64,000 bases of DNA from Mycolicibacterium llatzerense (GTDB lineage Bacteria > Actinomycetota > Actinomycetes > Mycobacteriales > Mycobacteriaceae), in contig NZ_JXST01000007.1 in NCBI RefSeq assembly GCF_000878195.1, forward strand, positions 1-64,000, in the 5' to 3' direction. The notes below the pieces were generated by a model. It made no database searches, was not told the DNA's origin, and saw nothing but the letters and a program-made list of their open reading frames with translations. This document shows, one piece after another, positions 25,845-35,447 of this stretch (position 1 is its first letter; the number at the start of each line of letters is the position of its first letter). The position numbers were made by a program, and so were the translations under genes.

Positions 25845-25879
25845 GGTGGATCCTTCCGGTTGGGCGCTAGTTGGCGCTG

Positions 25880-26977
25880 TCAGGCGATCGGCACAAAGAC
25901 GTTGTGCAGAGCGGGGACCCGGTCCGGCTCGTTGCCGGCCAGAAGGTCGAGCAGCCCGGGCAGGCCGGCGAAACCGGTGATCTCGCGGTGCAATTCTTCG
26001 AAGGGCCAACGCCTAGAGACCAGCAGCTCGATGGCGCTCTGGTAGGCGGGGTAGTCGACCCCCAACGAACCGAAGATGCGTAGTTCCTTGAATACGAGCA
26101 GGTCTGGCTCGAAGCCCGGCGCTCCGCCGCCGCCGCGTGTGCCCGCGACCACCACGCGTCCGCCGGGCTGCGCGAGTGCGACGGCGTCCGCGAATGCGGC
26201 TGGCGCCTTCGCGGTGACGTCGACGACGACATCTGCGAGCCGGCCGGTCGCCATTTGCAGGGCCTGCGCCGGGTCGTCTTCGGTGACGTCGATGGTCAGG
26301 TCCACGCCGAACTGGTGGGCTGCGGCTAGCCGAGTTCGGTCGCGAGGGCCGACCCCGGTCATCGCGACGAATGCCGCTCCGGCCTCCTTGGCGGCTACGG
26401 CAGCACAAATCCCGCGGATCCCTGGTCCGAGGACCGCGACGACGTCGCCCGGGCTTGTCTCGGGCAACATGGCAGCCCATTTGATCCCTGCCCCAAGCGG
26501 ATTGAACAACGTCGCGACGATCGGGTCGAGTCCGTCCGGGACCGGCAACGGCATGGAATCGAACGGCAGATGCAGGTGGGTTGCATAGCCTCCCCACAGG
26601 CCGGGCGGGATGTTCACGTCGACGAAGCCGAACATGGTGGCGAGGCCGTTGCTCGAGCACCTGCGATACTCGCCGCGGCCGCACGAGTCGCACTCCCGAC
26701 ACGATCGGAACACCTCGACGGCGACTCGCTGACCCACCGAGACGCCCCAACGCTCGCGCGCGGCGTCACCGATTCCCTCGATGACGCCGATGATCTCGTG
26801 TCCGGGGATGAAGGCGAACCCCGTCGGCAGGTGTCCGCTGAACTGCTCGTGGTCGGTTCCGCAGAGCCCGCACGCCTCGATCCGCAGGAGACCGGACTCG
26901 TCGTCGATGCGCGGCACCGGAAGATGCCGCCGTTCAAGGGTGCGCGGCTTGGTCAGCACGAGCGCGTCGGCGTTCAC
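25880..26977 (-). CDS. Zinc-dependent alcohol dehydrogenase (MDR family)
   Basis: The protein has 365 aa. The GTG start overlaps the thiolase-like stop by 4 bp (GTGA), which fixes it. Catalytic zinc: C-G-L-C-G-T-D-H near residue 36 and G-H-E near 60. Structural zinc: C-R-E-C-D-S-C-G-R-G-E-Y-R-R-C. The Rossmann loop is V-L-G-P-G-I-R-G near 180. It is a medium-chain dehydrogenase oxidising an alcohol with NAD(P). The middle gene of a minus-strand run thiolase-like, ADH, CMD; together they look like one catabolic operon under the TetR at 28594. Confidence 0.85.
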   Translation of the reverse strand: MNADALVLTKPRTLERRHLPVPRIDDESGLLRIEACGLCGTDHEQFSGHLPTGFAFIPGHEIIGVIEGIGDAARERWGVSVGQRVAVEVFRSCRECDSCGRGEYRRCSSNGLATMFGFVDVNIPPGLWGGYATHLHLPFDSMPLPVPDGLDPIVATLFNPLGAGIKWAAMLPETSPGDVVAVLGPGIRGICAAVAAKEAGAAFVAMTGVGPRDRTRLAAAHQFGVDLTIDVTEDDPAQALQMATGRLADVVVDVTAKAPAAFADAVALAQPGGRVVVAGTRGGGGAPGFEPDLLVFKELRIFGSLGVDYPAYQSAIELLVSRRWPFEELHREITGFAGLPGLLDLLAGNEPDRVPALHNVFVPIA

Positions 26978-28467
26978 GACAGTTCGAATTCGACGTGTCC
27001 GTCCGCCTGCCGCACGGCGACTTGGTGTCCGACGCACATGTCTCGTGACATTGCCACCGCCACCTCGGCATCGTCACTGCGCGCCGCGACGCGGCGGCCG
27101 TCGGTCATGCGCGCGAAAATCGGCACCCAGGAGGGGCCTTGGTCACGGTCGTGCACGACGGTGTATCCATCTATGGTCGCCTCTCCGGATGCGTCGGCGG
27201 GAGAAGCGACCGGGAGGGAGGTGCCGTCGATCGCAGACTGCGCATCGGCCATGTCCGGAGTCTGCCATCCCGTTGGCGGTGGAGTCGCCGACCACAGACC
27301 CAGCGAGTGCTTTGTGATGTACCAGCCCAGTCCGGACACGAGCCCGACGGCGTCCGGGTCGCTCCTGCAGCGTCGCACCATCTCGACGATCGAATGGCTG
27401 ACATAGTTGTTACCCGGCCCTCCGTGGTAGGGCAGTCCGCCGGTCACCGTGAACCCGCGGTCATCCGCCGGGTCGAGATCCAAGGCGTCGATCGCCGCCT
27501 CGACCGCGGAAGGAAAGCAAGAGTAGAAATCAAACCATCTAATGTCGTCGATGTGAAGTCCACTGGCCGCCAATACCGCCTTGCCGGCGGCCCTTATTCC
27601 GGCGGAACGACCCAGATCAGGCCGCTGAACCGGGAAATACACGTCGTTGCATGTGGCCGACGACCACGGGAAGACCCAACGATCACTGGGCACTCCGAGT
27701 TCCTCGGCGACTTCGGCGGCCATGATCACGAAAGCGGCAGCCATATCCACGGCGATGATGCTGTTGAGCAGCTTCGGGTACGGCTCGCACACCATCCGGT
27801 TAGCCGGGGAGACCGTGCTGAGCTCGTCTGCGCTACGGGCACGCGGAAACCAGGCCTGCTCGAGATGTCGGGACGCCTCAACCGTGAACGGAGCCATCAA
27901 GTCACCCAGCCAGCGGCGCTGTTCGTCGAATGTGCGGCCTGATCGGGCCGCGATCGCGGATTCGAAGATCGGGTACACCTCGTGCGGCCAATGTAACCCG
28001 GCGCCCACCTCGGCTTCGCTCAGTCCCGGGCGGGTGTCACCGAGTGACTCGTCCTGTGCTGCGATGGGTTTGGGCTCCAAAAGTGCGCTACCGGATGCGA
28101 CTTTGCGTGCTGACGCGCCGCTTTCCGCTCCGACGATCAGAGCCGCGTCGCTGACGCCGCGCCAAATGCGGCGGCCGAGGACCTCGACCAGATACTGGGG
28201 GGTGTTGCCGCCGACCGGACAACTGATGCGATGATCCGGCGTCAGCCCAGTCGCTTCGGCAATCCTCGACGCGGGGTTGTCGCGTGGGATCATCAAGATT
28301 CCGGGCGTCGCCACGGTATCGATGCGATGCCCGATCGCGGCCGAAGCATCATGCAGCGCTCGACGCGCGGCCTCGGCGGCCAAATCGATGGGATCGACGG
28401 TGCCTTCACCGCGATGTGTGAGTTCACCGACGCCGACGACAACCGGAGTGCGTGGTGGGATGGCCAA
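26974..28467 (-). CDS. Thiolase-like acetyl-CoA acetyltransferase family protein
   Basis: The protein has 497 aa. It starts with TTG 28467 (M-A-I-P-P-R-T-P-V-V-V-G-V-G-E-L); an in-frame stop lies just upstream. It has the thiolase fold of the SCP2/lipid-transfer type: P-V-V-V-G-V-G at the N-terminus, the nucleophile region R-I-S-C-P-V-G-G-N-T near residue 83 and G-G-L-P-Y-H-G-G-P-G-N-N near 342. The final Cys of classical thiolases is not obvious, as in the mycobacterial Ltp-like group, some of which are aldolases rather than thiolases. Likely substrate: a branched or steroid-like acyl-CoA. It is divergent from a TetR gene. Confidence 0.75.
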   Translation of the reverse strand: MAIPPRTPVVVGVGELTHRGEGTVDPIDLAAEAARRALHDASAAIGHRIDTVATPGILMIPRDNPASRIAEATGLTPDHRISCPVGGNTPQYLVEVLGRRIWRGVSDAALIVGAESGASARKVASGSALLEPKPIAAQDESLGDTRPGLSEAEVGAGLHWPHEVYPIFESAIAARSGRTFDEQRRWLGDLMAPFTVEASRHLEQAWFPRARSADELSTVSPANRMVCEPYPKLLNSIIAVDMAAAFVIMAAEVAEELGVPSDRWVFPWSSATCNDVYFPVQRPDLGRSAGIRAAGKAVLAASGLHIDDIRWFDFYSCFPSAVEAAIDALDLDPADDRGFTVTGGLPYHGGPGNNYVSHSIVEMVRRCRSDPDAVGLVSGLGWYITKHSLGLWSATPPPTGWQTPDMADAQSAIDGTSLPVASPADASGEATIDGYTVVHDRDQGPSWVPIFARMTDGRRVAARSDDAEVAVAMSRDMCVGHQVAVRQADGHVEFELS

Positions 28468-28593
28468 CGGTCAGATCACGCTCATCGTCGAGGTCTTCTA
28501 TGCGACACGACTGCGATATTGTCACATCCGTTTCCATGCGACAACCGCGGGTGTTCGACAGAGCGAGTCCCTTGACAGGGCATACTCGTACCC

Positions 28594-29241
28594 GTGACGA
28601 AGAGATCGTTGCGGCGGGGCGACGCGACTCCTGGGCGAAACCGCGATATGGCGCGCGATCGCCTACTCGACGCCGCCGAAACGTGCCTGCAAGGCAAGGG
28701 GCTGTCGGGCACCACGATGGAGGATATCGCCAGGCATGCGGGCGTATCGCGCGCCACGGTCTATCGCTACTTCGCTAGTCGCGAATCCGTCGTATCCGGT
28801 GTCATCGTCCGCGCAGCGGAACGCTACCTGCACCGCACCAGCGGACGGATCTTGGCGCACACCGACTTGGGCTCTGCCATATTGGACTTCGTTGCAGTCA
28901 CGGTGCGCGCGGCACGCCGCGAACCGATAATCGGCATGCTCTTCGCCAGCGACGATGAACTCGCCGGCGTGGGACTGGCCGAGGGAACGTCGGTGGCGCT
29001 GTTCGAACTCGTCGCCGAGTTTCTGCGACCCGTGTTCGCCGCACACTGGCATCAACTCGAAGCCGGCGTTTCGGTCGATGACGCCGCCGAATGGATTTTG
29101 CGCATCATCCTCAGCTTGCTCGCGGTTCGCGGCCCCCGGCACCGCAGCCCCGAAGGAATCGATGCTTTCTTGCGCCGATTCCTGCTTCCCGCGCTACTGG
29201 CCGACACTCACAGTTGCATTGCTGCGACAACTGCGGAGTAG
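28594..29241 (+). CDS. TetR regulator divergent from the thiolase-like operon
   Basis: The protein has 215 aa with HTH T-M-E-D-I-A-R-H-A-G-V-S-R-A-T-V-Y-R-Y-F-A-S-R-E-S-V near residues 40-66. It starts with GTG; a CATACT hexamer (28581-28586) ends 7 bp before it, consistent with a leaderless mRNA. The 8-mer ATGCGACA occurs twice in the 126-bp divergent region (28500 and 28536). It is followed on the same strand by thioesterase and hydrolase genes, so it may control both directions. Confidence 0.8.
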   Translation: MTKRSLRRGDATPGRNRDMARDRLLDAAETCLQGKGLSGTTMEDIARHAGVSRATVYRYFASRESVVSGVIVRAAERYLHRTSGRILAHTDLGSAILDFVAVTVRAARREPIIGMLFASDDELAGVGLAEGTSVALFELVAEFLRPVFAAHWHQLEAGVSVDDAAEWILRIILSLLAVRGPRHRSPEGIDAFLRRFLLPALLADTHSCIAATTAE

Positions 29242-29289
29242 TGTCTCAGCGATGGCATCGGTATCGCTGAACGAAACGAGGCGCTGACC

Positions 29290-29724
29290 ATGGACTTCCC
29301 CCAGTTCAACAAGCAAATAGCCGAGGAGCTCCAGCACGCGGGGGGAACCTCGGGAGGGCTCGCCAAGTACTTGGACTTCCGCCACATCGAGTTCTCCGCC
29401 GGGAGACTGGTAGTGGAAATGGACGCCCGAGCCGATTTGTTGACTCCTTTCGGCACTCTGCATGGCGGATGCCTGTCAGCGATGGTCGACCACTGCTTGG
29501 GCGTGGTGTTCTATCCGGTGATCCCACCTGGGTCATGGGTGGCCACAACCGAATTCAAACTGAACCTCCTACGTCCGGTGTCCAGTGGAGTCTGCGTTGC
29601 GGTCGCCGACATCATCGCGCTGGGGAAGCGTAGCGGCGTCGCCAGGATCGACATCACCAATACGGGACGCCCGGTATGCGCCGCACAGGGAACAGTGACC
29701 GTCGTCGCCCAGAGCGCCTCGTGA
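29290..29724 (+). CDS. PaaI-type hotdog thioesterase
   Basis: The protein has 144 aa. Hotdog-fold acyl-CoA thioesterase: F-G-T-L-H-G-G-C-L-S-A-M-V-D-H near residues 53-68 carries the H-G-G oxyanion motif and the catalytic Asp. It continues A-T-T-E-F-K-L-N-L-L-R-P-V and closes G-R-P-V-C-A-A-Q-G-T-V-T-V. Likely role: releasing an aromatic or branched acid from CoA. It sits 48 bp after the TetR gene and 52 bp before the alpha/beta hydrolase gene. Confidence 0.85.
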   Translation: MDFPQFNKQIAEELQHAGGTSGGLAKYLDFRHIEFSAGRLVVEMDARADLLTPFGTLHGGCLSAMVDHCLGVVFYPVIPPGSWVATTEFKLNLLRPVSSGVCVAVADIIALGKRSGVARIDITNTGRPVCAAQGTVTVVAQSAS

Positions 29725-29776
29725 TCCGGTCGCGGAACGAGAACGCTGCCCAAGGCGACCATCGAGGACACAGCAA

Positions 29777-30676
29777 ATGACCTCAACGTTCGAGCGCGTC
29801 CGCAACGAAGACGGAACCGCCCTTGCAGCCGATGTCTACCGACACGAATCCGCCCGCGCGGTCGTCATACTGCTGCACGGCGGTGGACAGAACCGCCATG
29901 CCTGGGCGACTACGGCGCGCCGCTTACACGCGCGCGGGTATACCGTCGTCGCTTACGACGCCCGCGGTCACGGCGACAGCGAGTGGGACCCCGATGGTCG
30001 ATACGATCTCGACCGACTTGCATCCGACCTGCTGTCGATTCGCCGATATGCCAGCGATGGCCGCCCGCCAGCTGTCGTTGGCGCATCCTTGGGCGGCATG
30101 ACGGTGTTGGGAACGCATTTGGTGGCGCCTGCCGATCTGTGGGGAGCCGTCGTACTGGTCGACATAACTCCGCGAATGGAGTTTCACGGAGCACGCCGCG
30201 TCGTGTCTTTCATGGGCGCCCATCCCGACGGATTCGATACGCTCGACGCGGCCGCGGACGTCATTGCCCAGTACAACCGGCATCGCGCTCGGCCCAAGAA
30301 CTTGGACGGTCTCCGAAAGGTCTTGCAGCAGCGCGACGACGGTCGGTGGATCTGGCGATGGGATCCGGCGTTCATAGCTTCCAACTTCGAGTTCCTGCAG
30401 GGCGACCCAGCAACTGGTGCCAAAGAATTCGGCGCCATAAGCGACCTTCTCATCGAAGGGGCCCGCCGCGTGCGAGCACCAACGCTTCTCATTCGCGGCG
30501 TTCACTCCGACGTGACGTCGCAGCAGTCGGTCGAGGAGTTCCTCGAAGTCGTACCGCACGCCGAGGCTGTCGACGTTTCGGGCACGGGCCACATGGTTGC
30601 GGGCGACGACAACGACGCCTTCACTTCGGCAGTCGCAGATTTTCTCGACCGCACGCTGAACGACTCGTCGGACTGA
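29777..30676 (+). CDS. Alpha/beta hydrolase
   Basis: The protein has 299 aa. Oxyanion motif L-L-H-G-G-G near residue 33, then Y-D-A-R-G-H-G-D-S, nucleophile elbow V-G-A-S-L-G-G-M near 103, acid D near 253 and His in G-T-G-H-M-V-A-G-D near 276: a complete Ser-Asp-His triad. The layout resembles epoxide hydrolase/haloperoxidase-like or C-C-bond hydrolases, but with Ser as nucleophile it is more likely an esterase or a ring-cleavage product hydrolase. Last gene of the TetR-thioesterase-hydrolase unit. Confidence 0.84.
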   Translation: MTSTFERVRNEDGTALAADVYRHESARAVVILLHGGGQNRHAWATTARRLHARGYTVVAYDARGHGDSEWDPDGRYDLDRLASDLLSIRRYASDGRPPAVVGASLGGMTVLGTHLVAPADLWGAVVLVDITPRMEFHGARRVVSFMGAHPDGFDTLDAAADVIAQYNRHRARPKNLDGLRKVLQQRDDGRWIWRWDPAFIASNFEFLQGDPATGAKEFGAISDLLIEGARRVRAPTLLIRGVHSDVTSQQSVEEFLEVVPHAEAVDVSGTGHMVAGDDNDAFTSAVADFLDRTLNDSSD

Positions 30677-31100
30677 GCGTCTTTCAGGGCCTTGCGATGG
30701 CCGCGGCCCGGCGACGTCAGGTTGTCAAGGCCTCACGAACCGCTTCCGTGAACGCATTCCTCGGGGGGGTTGCACATCCGCGGGTACGAAGGCCTCGATG
30801 CCAAACGAAAATACCGACAACGCCAGACCGAGCAACGGCCAGACCGACGAAGATGAGCTTCCACGTCCACACCTCCAGCGGGGCCCGGAGCACAAGACGC
30901 CGACCACGGAACTCGACGCTGCACACCCGGATCCCAACACCCCGCGGCTGTCATATCCGGCCGAAAGGCGAGGAGGTAGTTCCGGGATGAGTTCTATCAA
31001 CGTCGCAACTGGCCGGGTTTTCAACCGTCGTCAACATCGACAATGAGATCGGCTTGGGGAGACGAAGGCGAAGGCCTTGCTGGGCTCAGTGGCACGCTCT
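30677..31100. other. Non-coding or degraded stretch
   Basis: This 424-bp stretch has no gene I can support. On the minus strand, short frames at 30717-30926 and 30725-31024 each hold half of a hydrophobic segment (W-T-W-K-L-I-F-V-G-L in one, G-L-A-L-S-V-F-S-F-G-I-E-A-F in the other). That could be one small membrane protein split by a frameshift, or chance. Confidence 0.25.
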
Positions 31101-31649
31101 TTACGCGCTCAAAGCTGGCCCGAGGAACCGCTCAATGATCTCACGTTCTGTGCCAGGAACGCTTGCCGGCCAGTGCCACAGCGCAAGCACTGCGCGTACG
31201 AACCACTGGGCGGCGGCCTCGTCGTGACGGTCTGAGCCGATCATGCTTGTCGCGATGCCGGTGACGATGGGCGAGGTCTCGATCCATCGCCGGTTCTTCG
31301 GATTGGATGACCGAAGCAGTTGTTGGACAATGTGTTCCGTGCGGAGGTGGTGTAGGGCCACGCTGACGGCGACGACGATCCGCTCATGCCCTGTCAAATC
31401 GCAGATTGCGTCGTCCACGGCGTTTACGATGCGCGACGACAGCCTCACCACGACCGCTTCGCAAATCGCGGCTTTCCCACCCGCGTGACGGTAGATCGTT
31501 GCCGGCGAACAGTGGACCGACGCGGCGAGTTCGTGGATGGAGAAATCATCGAAGCCTCGGCGTCCGATCAAACTCGCGGCCGCCTGGAGAATCCTTTCAG
31601 TCGCAGCGGCCGCTCTGGGCTGCTCGAGTAGCCAGTCGTTGCCTGTCAC
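31101..31649 (-). CDS. TetR regulator divergent from the P450 at 31911
   Basis: The protein has 182 aa. GTG 31649 is preferred to an ATG 31 codons upstream: it has GGAAGG at 8 bp, and the palindromic region 31687-31727 then falls in the promoter instead of inside the gene. HTH: F-S-I-H-E-L-A-A-S-V-H-C-S-P-A-T-I-Y-R-H-A-G-G-K-A-A near residues 32-57. Ligand domain unremarkable. Its divergent position makes the P450 the likely target. Confidence 0.75.
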   Translation of the reverse strand: MTGNDWLLEQPRAAAATERILQAAASLIGRRGFDDFSIHELAASVHCSPATIYRHAGGKAAICEAVVVRLSSRIVNAVDDAICDLTGHERIVVAVSVALHHLRTEHIVQQLLRSSNPKNRRWIETSPIVTGIATSMIGSDRHDEAAAQWFVRAVLALWHWPASVPGTEREIIERFLGPALSA

Positions 31650-31686
31650 TTCCAAGGCCTTCCGATGTTCGACACCCCTGGTCGGC

Positions 31687-31727
31687 TTGGGAGAATTCTC
31701 GGAATGAGAATTAATAGACTCTCCCAA
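31687..31727. promoter_or_regulatory. Inverted repeats upstream of the TetR gene at 31101
   Basis: TTGGGAGA (31687-31694) and TCTCCCAA (31720-31727) are perfect arms around a 25-bp spacer; inside lies the perfect palindrome GAGAATTCTC (31691-31700). The site is 38-78 bp upstream of the TetR start and about 185 bp from the P450 start, so autoregulation is more likely than direct cover of the P450 promoter. Confidence 0.45.
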
Positions 31728-31910
31728 TCGCAGTATTAGCATTTCACAGCTCTATAGTGATAATCCAGACCCGCCGAGGGCAGACGATTTCCTATCAACT
31801 GTTGCCGCACCATTGACGCGGTGGATCGCCGTTGGCCAGCCTTGATGCCATGACATACTGCGCAGCGCGCTCAGGCACCAACCGTCCGGCGACCTTAGCG
31901 GGGACTACCG

Positions 31911-33212
31911 ATGAGTAGATGGCTCTCGGATAGCGCGGTGCGGCAAATCGGGGCACCGGTGGTGGCGGCTGTCGGAATGAACATTGCTGCGGCCGTACGG
32001 GTCCGGCGCCGTGGCTATGCAGGATGGACCGGTGCGGTAAACACCGATTACGATCCACTCGATCCAGCGACCGCGGCGCAGCCATTCGATGCCTATCGCG
32101 CGCTGCACGCCGGAGGGCGGGTGCACTACAACCCCAAACGTGCGACCTTCATTCTGAGCCGACACGAAGACATCCGAGCAGCCCTACGCGACACCGACGC
32201 CGTCACAAGTAGCCAGGGCGTCACCCGAATGAAGATCTCGGCACCGATCTTGGTGCTCACCGACGGCGATGACCACACCCGGCTTCGCAAACAGGTTCAA
32301 CCCGGGTTCACCAGGGGAGCTATGAGCGACTGGCAGGGGATGGCAGACCAACTCGCCAAAGAACTCGTCGCCGACGTCGTCGCCAACCCCGGTTGCGACG
32401 TTATGGAGCGCCTCGCCGTGCCTTTGCCCATCCGAATGATCGCGCACATAATCGGGATTCCGCCCGAAGATGTCCAGAACTTCCGATCATGGTCCGAAGA
32501 CGGTGTCGGCGTCATCAATGCCGGCGTGAGCCCCGCCGGGCTGCGGCAGGGGCTCAAGGGGGTTCGGGCGATTGCGGCACTGCGCCGGTACTTCAAGGAT
32601 CAGTTGGCCTCGGGCAAGCTCAAGGGGTCAGATACCGTACTGGGTCGGCTCGTCGATAACAACGAGGACGGCAAGCTCTCCGACGACGAGCTCTTCTTCA
32701 TCGCGATGCTCCTGTTATTCGCTGGGAATGAAACCACCACCAACCTCATCGGCGGGATGTTCGACACCCTTGCCCACGCCCCCGATCAGTTCGCCATGAT
32801 CCGAGACGATCCCGACCTGATCCCCAGCGCTGTCGAGGAACAGCTGCGGTACTCGGCGCCCATCCAAAACCTGTACCGCTACACTCGCACCGACTACAGG
32901 GTCGGCGAGGTGACTATCCCGAGCGGGTCGCGGCTCTTGTTGGCATTCGGCGCGGCCAATCGCGACCCTGAGGTCTTCGAGGATCCCGATACCTACCGCG
33001 CTGACCGAAATCCGCGCAATCACATCGCATTCGGCTACGGCGTTCACATGTGCATCGGAGCAACCCTCAGTCGCATGGAGGGCCAGGCGGTGCTCCGCGA
33101 ACTCACTTCCCAAGCCTCGGCCATCGCAGCGGCCGGTTCGGCCACCTGGTCAACCAACAGCTCACTTCGGGGCACCACTTATCTGCCGATTCGGCTGACA
33201 CCCGCGCGGTGA
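31911..33212 (+). CDS. Cytochrome P450
   Basis: The protein has 433 aa, soluble bacterial type. I-helix oxygen motif L-L-F-A-G-N-E-T-T-T-N near residue 268; K-helix E-E-Q-L-R; heme loop F-G-Y-G-V-H-M-C-I-G with the heme thiolate Cys381. All key residues are present. The N-terminus has a weakly hydrophobic stretch (V-V-A-A-V-G-M-N-I-A-A-A-V) before the usual start of the fold. It needs ferredoxin and reductase partners, none of which is in the window. CYP family not assigned. The TetR at 31101 is divergent. Confidence 0.9.
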   Translation: MSRWLSDSAVRQIGAPVVAAVGMNIAAAVRVRRRGYAGWTGAVNTDYDPLDPATAAQPFDAYRALHAGGRVHYNPKRATFILSRHEDIRAALRDTDAVTSSQGVTRMKISAPILVLTDGDDHTRLRKQVQPGFTRGAMSDWQGMADQLAKELVADVVANPGCDVMERLAVPLPIRMIAHIIGIPPEDVQNFRSWSEDGVGVINAGVSPAGLRQGLKGVRAIAALRRYFKDQLASGKLKGSDTVLGRLVDNNEDGKLSDDELFFIAMLLLFAGNETTTNLIGGMFDTLAHAPDQFAMIRDDPDLIPSAVEEQLRYSAPIQNLYRYTRTDYRVGEVTIPSGSRLLLAFGAANRDPEVFEDPDTYRADRNPRNHIAFGYGVHMCIGATLSRMEGQAVLRELTSQASAIAAAGSATWSTNSSLRGTTYLPIRLTPAR

Positions 33213-33763
33213 TGAACGAGGACTGTCCGAGAAACCGATGCGTGAATCAACGCGTAATCGGTGACGGTGGATCTCAGCTGGGTGCGCCACGCCAGAGCGT
33301 GGGCTTGGCCGCAGTCGACCGCGGTACTCCTCGCAGCGTAGTAACACCGGTAGTCTCGGACGGATGGGTGTGGTGACCGACGGCGATCCGGATGTCTCGG
33401 GCCTCGTGGTCCGAGTCCGATTCATGTTTCGACGCTGCCACCGGGCTCTACTGCGGGAAGGCTGATCGGGTGGAGTCGTCGGTCGCCGCCGTACGACACT
33501 GAAGCACCCCCCTTTCGCCGAAGCTCATGGGCGTCAGGGACGCTCAAGCACCTATCGCAAGGTGACAGGCGAGCGCATGGCAAGACCCACCCGCAACACA
33601 TGCCGGATGTCGTGTTCCTCCCGGTTGTCTCGGCCGACAAGTCCCAACCCTGCGCCTCTAAACGTTAGCGACAAATAACATCTTCAGCTATTTGCAGCGG
33701 TGACCTTGGCTACTCGTCGCGACAACACTTCCCAAACCCGAGCTCCGCCTCCGGTGTCGTGCC
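33213..33763. other. Intergenic region between P450 and fadD
   Basis: This 551-bp stretch has no supported gene. The open frames in it (for example 33422-33640, minus) are Arg/Ser/Pro-rich with no recognisable motif and no ribosome site. It separates convergent genes and probably contains their terminators, but no strong hairpin stood out. Confidence 0.3.
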
Positions 33764-35320
33764 TCAGCGCTGGACGACGCCGCCCTCGACACCGGTGAAT
33801 CGCCTGCGCAGCTCGGTCTTGAGGAGCTTGCCGGTGGCGTTGCGGGGCAGCTCGGCAAGGAAGTGCACCTCGCGCGGGCACTTGAAATGCGCCAGCCGTT
33901 CGCGGCACCAGGCGATCAGTTCGTCGGCGCCGGGTACCTGTTCGGCGGCTGGGTCGGCCACCACCACGGCGACGACGCGCTCACCCCACTTGTCGTCCGG
34001 ACCGCCGACGACCGCGGCGTCGAGCACACCGGGGTGACGGAACAGCACCTGCTCGACCTCGATGGGGTAGACATTTTCCCCGCCCGAGATGATCATGTCC
34101 TTCTTGCGGTCGACGAGCGTGATGTAGCCGTCGACGTCGATCCGGCCGAGATCGCCGGTGTGGAACCAGCCGCCCCGGAAGGCCTCGGCGGTGGTCGCCG
34201 GCTTCATCCAGTACCCGACGAACACGTTGGGTCCGCGCACCAGGAGCTCGCCGACGGTGTCGGCCGGGACGTCCCGGTCGTCGGCGTCGACGATTCGGGC
34301 ATCGACGTGCATGGCGACCCGGCCGATCGACCCGGCCCGCGTGGTGATGTTGGCGGCGTCCAAGACCGAGACCATGGGGGCGGTCTCGGTCATCCCGAAT
34401 CCCTCGGTGAAGGGGACTCCGCGTTGGTGCATGAAGTCGATGACAGTCAGCGGCATCGGTGCGCCGCCGCCCATGGCCAGACGCAGCGCGGAGAGGTCGT
34501 AGGAGTCGAAGTCGGGCACCTGGGTCAGCGCCGACCACATCGCCGGCACCATGAACTGGACGGTGGCCCGGCTCTCGGCCATCGCCTTGAGCGTGCCCAC
34601 CGGGTCGAACGACGGCAGGATCACGCTGGTCCCGCCGACGTAGAGCAACGGCAACGTATGTACCCCGAGCCCGCCGATGTGGAACATCGGGGCGACTGCG
34701 ACAGTCACGTCGCTGCCGGTCAGGCCTTGTTCGGCGCCCAGCACGTTGATGGCGTTCCACAGTAGGTTGTCGTGGGTGAGGATGGCGCCCTTCGGGCGGC
34801 CGGTGGTGCCCGAGGTGTACATGATGAACGCGGGGTCGCGGCCCTCGACGTCGCTGTCGAGTGGCGCGGGCGCACCGTCGGAGAGCAGGTCGGTGTAGGG
34901 GATCTCGCCGTCGGCCGGGGCGCCCCCGGCCCGGAGGGTGTGGCGGACCCGGACCCCAGGCTCGGTCAGCGCGCTGACCGCCGCCGCTGCTAGCGGCGCG
35001 TGGAACACGAACACGTCGGCGCCGGAGTCGGCGAGGATGTAGCCGATCTCCGGGCCGGCGAGCCGGACGTTGATCGGGATGGTGATGGCGCCGATCTTCG
35101 CGCAGCCGAGGAGGACCTCCAGGAACTCGACCGAGTTCACCAGCAGTATGGCCACCCGGTCCCCCTTACGGACACCGAGACGCAACAGGCTCGAGGCCAC
35201 CTGGTTGGTGCGCCGATCGAAGTCGGAGTACGTGAAGCTGGTGTCACCTTGGACGAGCGCTGTGCGCTGCCCGTTGAGGAAGGCCCGTTTGGTGACCCAC
35301 TGACCGATACCGCGATCCAT
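33764..35320 (-). CDS. Acyl-CoA synthetase (FadD type)
   Basis: The protein has 518 aa. ATG 35320 has GAGGAGG 9 bp upstream. It forms acyl-adenylate then acyl-CoA. AMP-binding P-loop Y-T-S-G-T-T-G-R-P-K-G-A near residue 165, G-F-G-M-T-E-T-A near 295, hinge G-W-F-H-T-G-D-L-G near 385, D-R-K-K-D-M-I-I-S-G-G-E-N-V-Y-P-I-E-V-E, and catalytic Lys in P-R-N-A-T-G-K-L-L-K near the C-terminus. Size and start resemble medium-chain or branched-acid FadDs. It is at the downstream end of a minus-strand run accD-accA-fadE-fadD, pointing to activation of the acid that the module degrades. Confidence 0.9.
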   Translation of the reverse strand: MDRGIGQWVTKRAFLNGQRTALVQGDTSFTYSDFDRRTNQVASSLLRLGVRKGDRVAILLVNSVEFLEVLLGCAKIGAITIPINVRLAGPEIGYILADSGADVFVFHAPLAAAAVSALTEPGVRVRHTLRAGGAPADGEIPYTDLLSDGAPAPLDSDVEGRDPAFIMYTSGTTGRPKGAILTHDNLLWNAINVLGAEQGLTGSDVTVAVAPMFHIGGLGVHTLPLLYVGGTSVILPSFDPVGTLKAMAESRATVQFMVPAMWSALTQVPDFDSYDLSALRLAMGGGAPMPLTVIDFMHQRGVPFTEGFGMTETAPMVSVLDAANITTRAGSIGRVAMHVDARIVDADDRDVPADTVGELLVRGPNVFVGYWMKPATTAEAFRGGWFHTGDLGRIDVDGYITLVDRKKDMIISGGENVYPIEVEQVLFRHPGVLDAAVVGGPDDKWGERVVAVVVADPAAEQVPGADELIAWCRERLAHFKCPREVHFLAELPRNATGKLLKTELRRRFTGVEGGVVQR

Positions 35321-35447
35321 GTTGATTTGCCTCCTCGGCAGTTTTGGTTGACAAATGCTCGTTAAGGCAGGACCCGGCCCCGGCGGGCGACCGATCACCA
35401 CTGTCCGTCTTGGTAGACGGAAGCGGACAGGAACGGATGAAGGATGC

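Noticed and set aside
33422..33640. 72-codon minus-strand frame in the P450/fadD gap
   Set aside because: No ribosome site, low-complexity Arg/Ser/Gly content and no motif.
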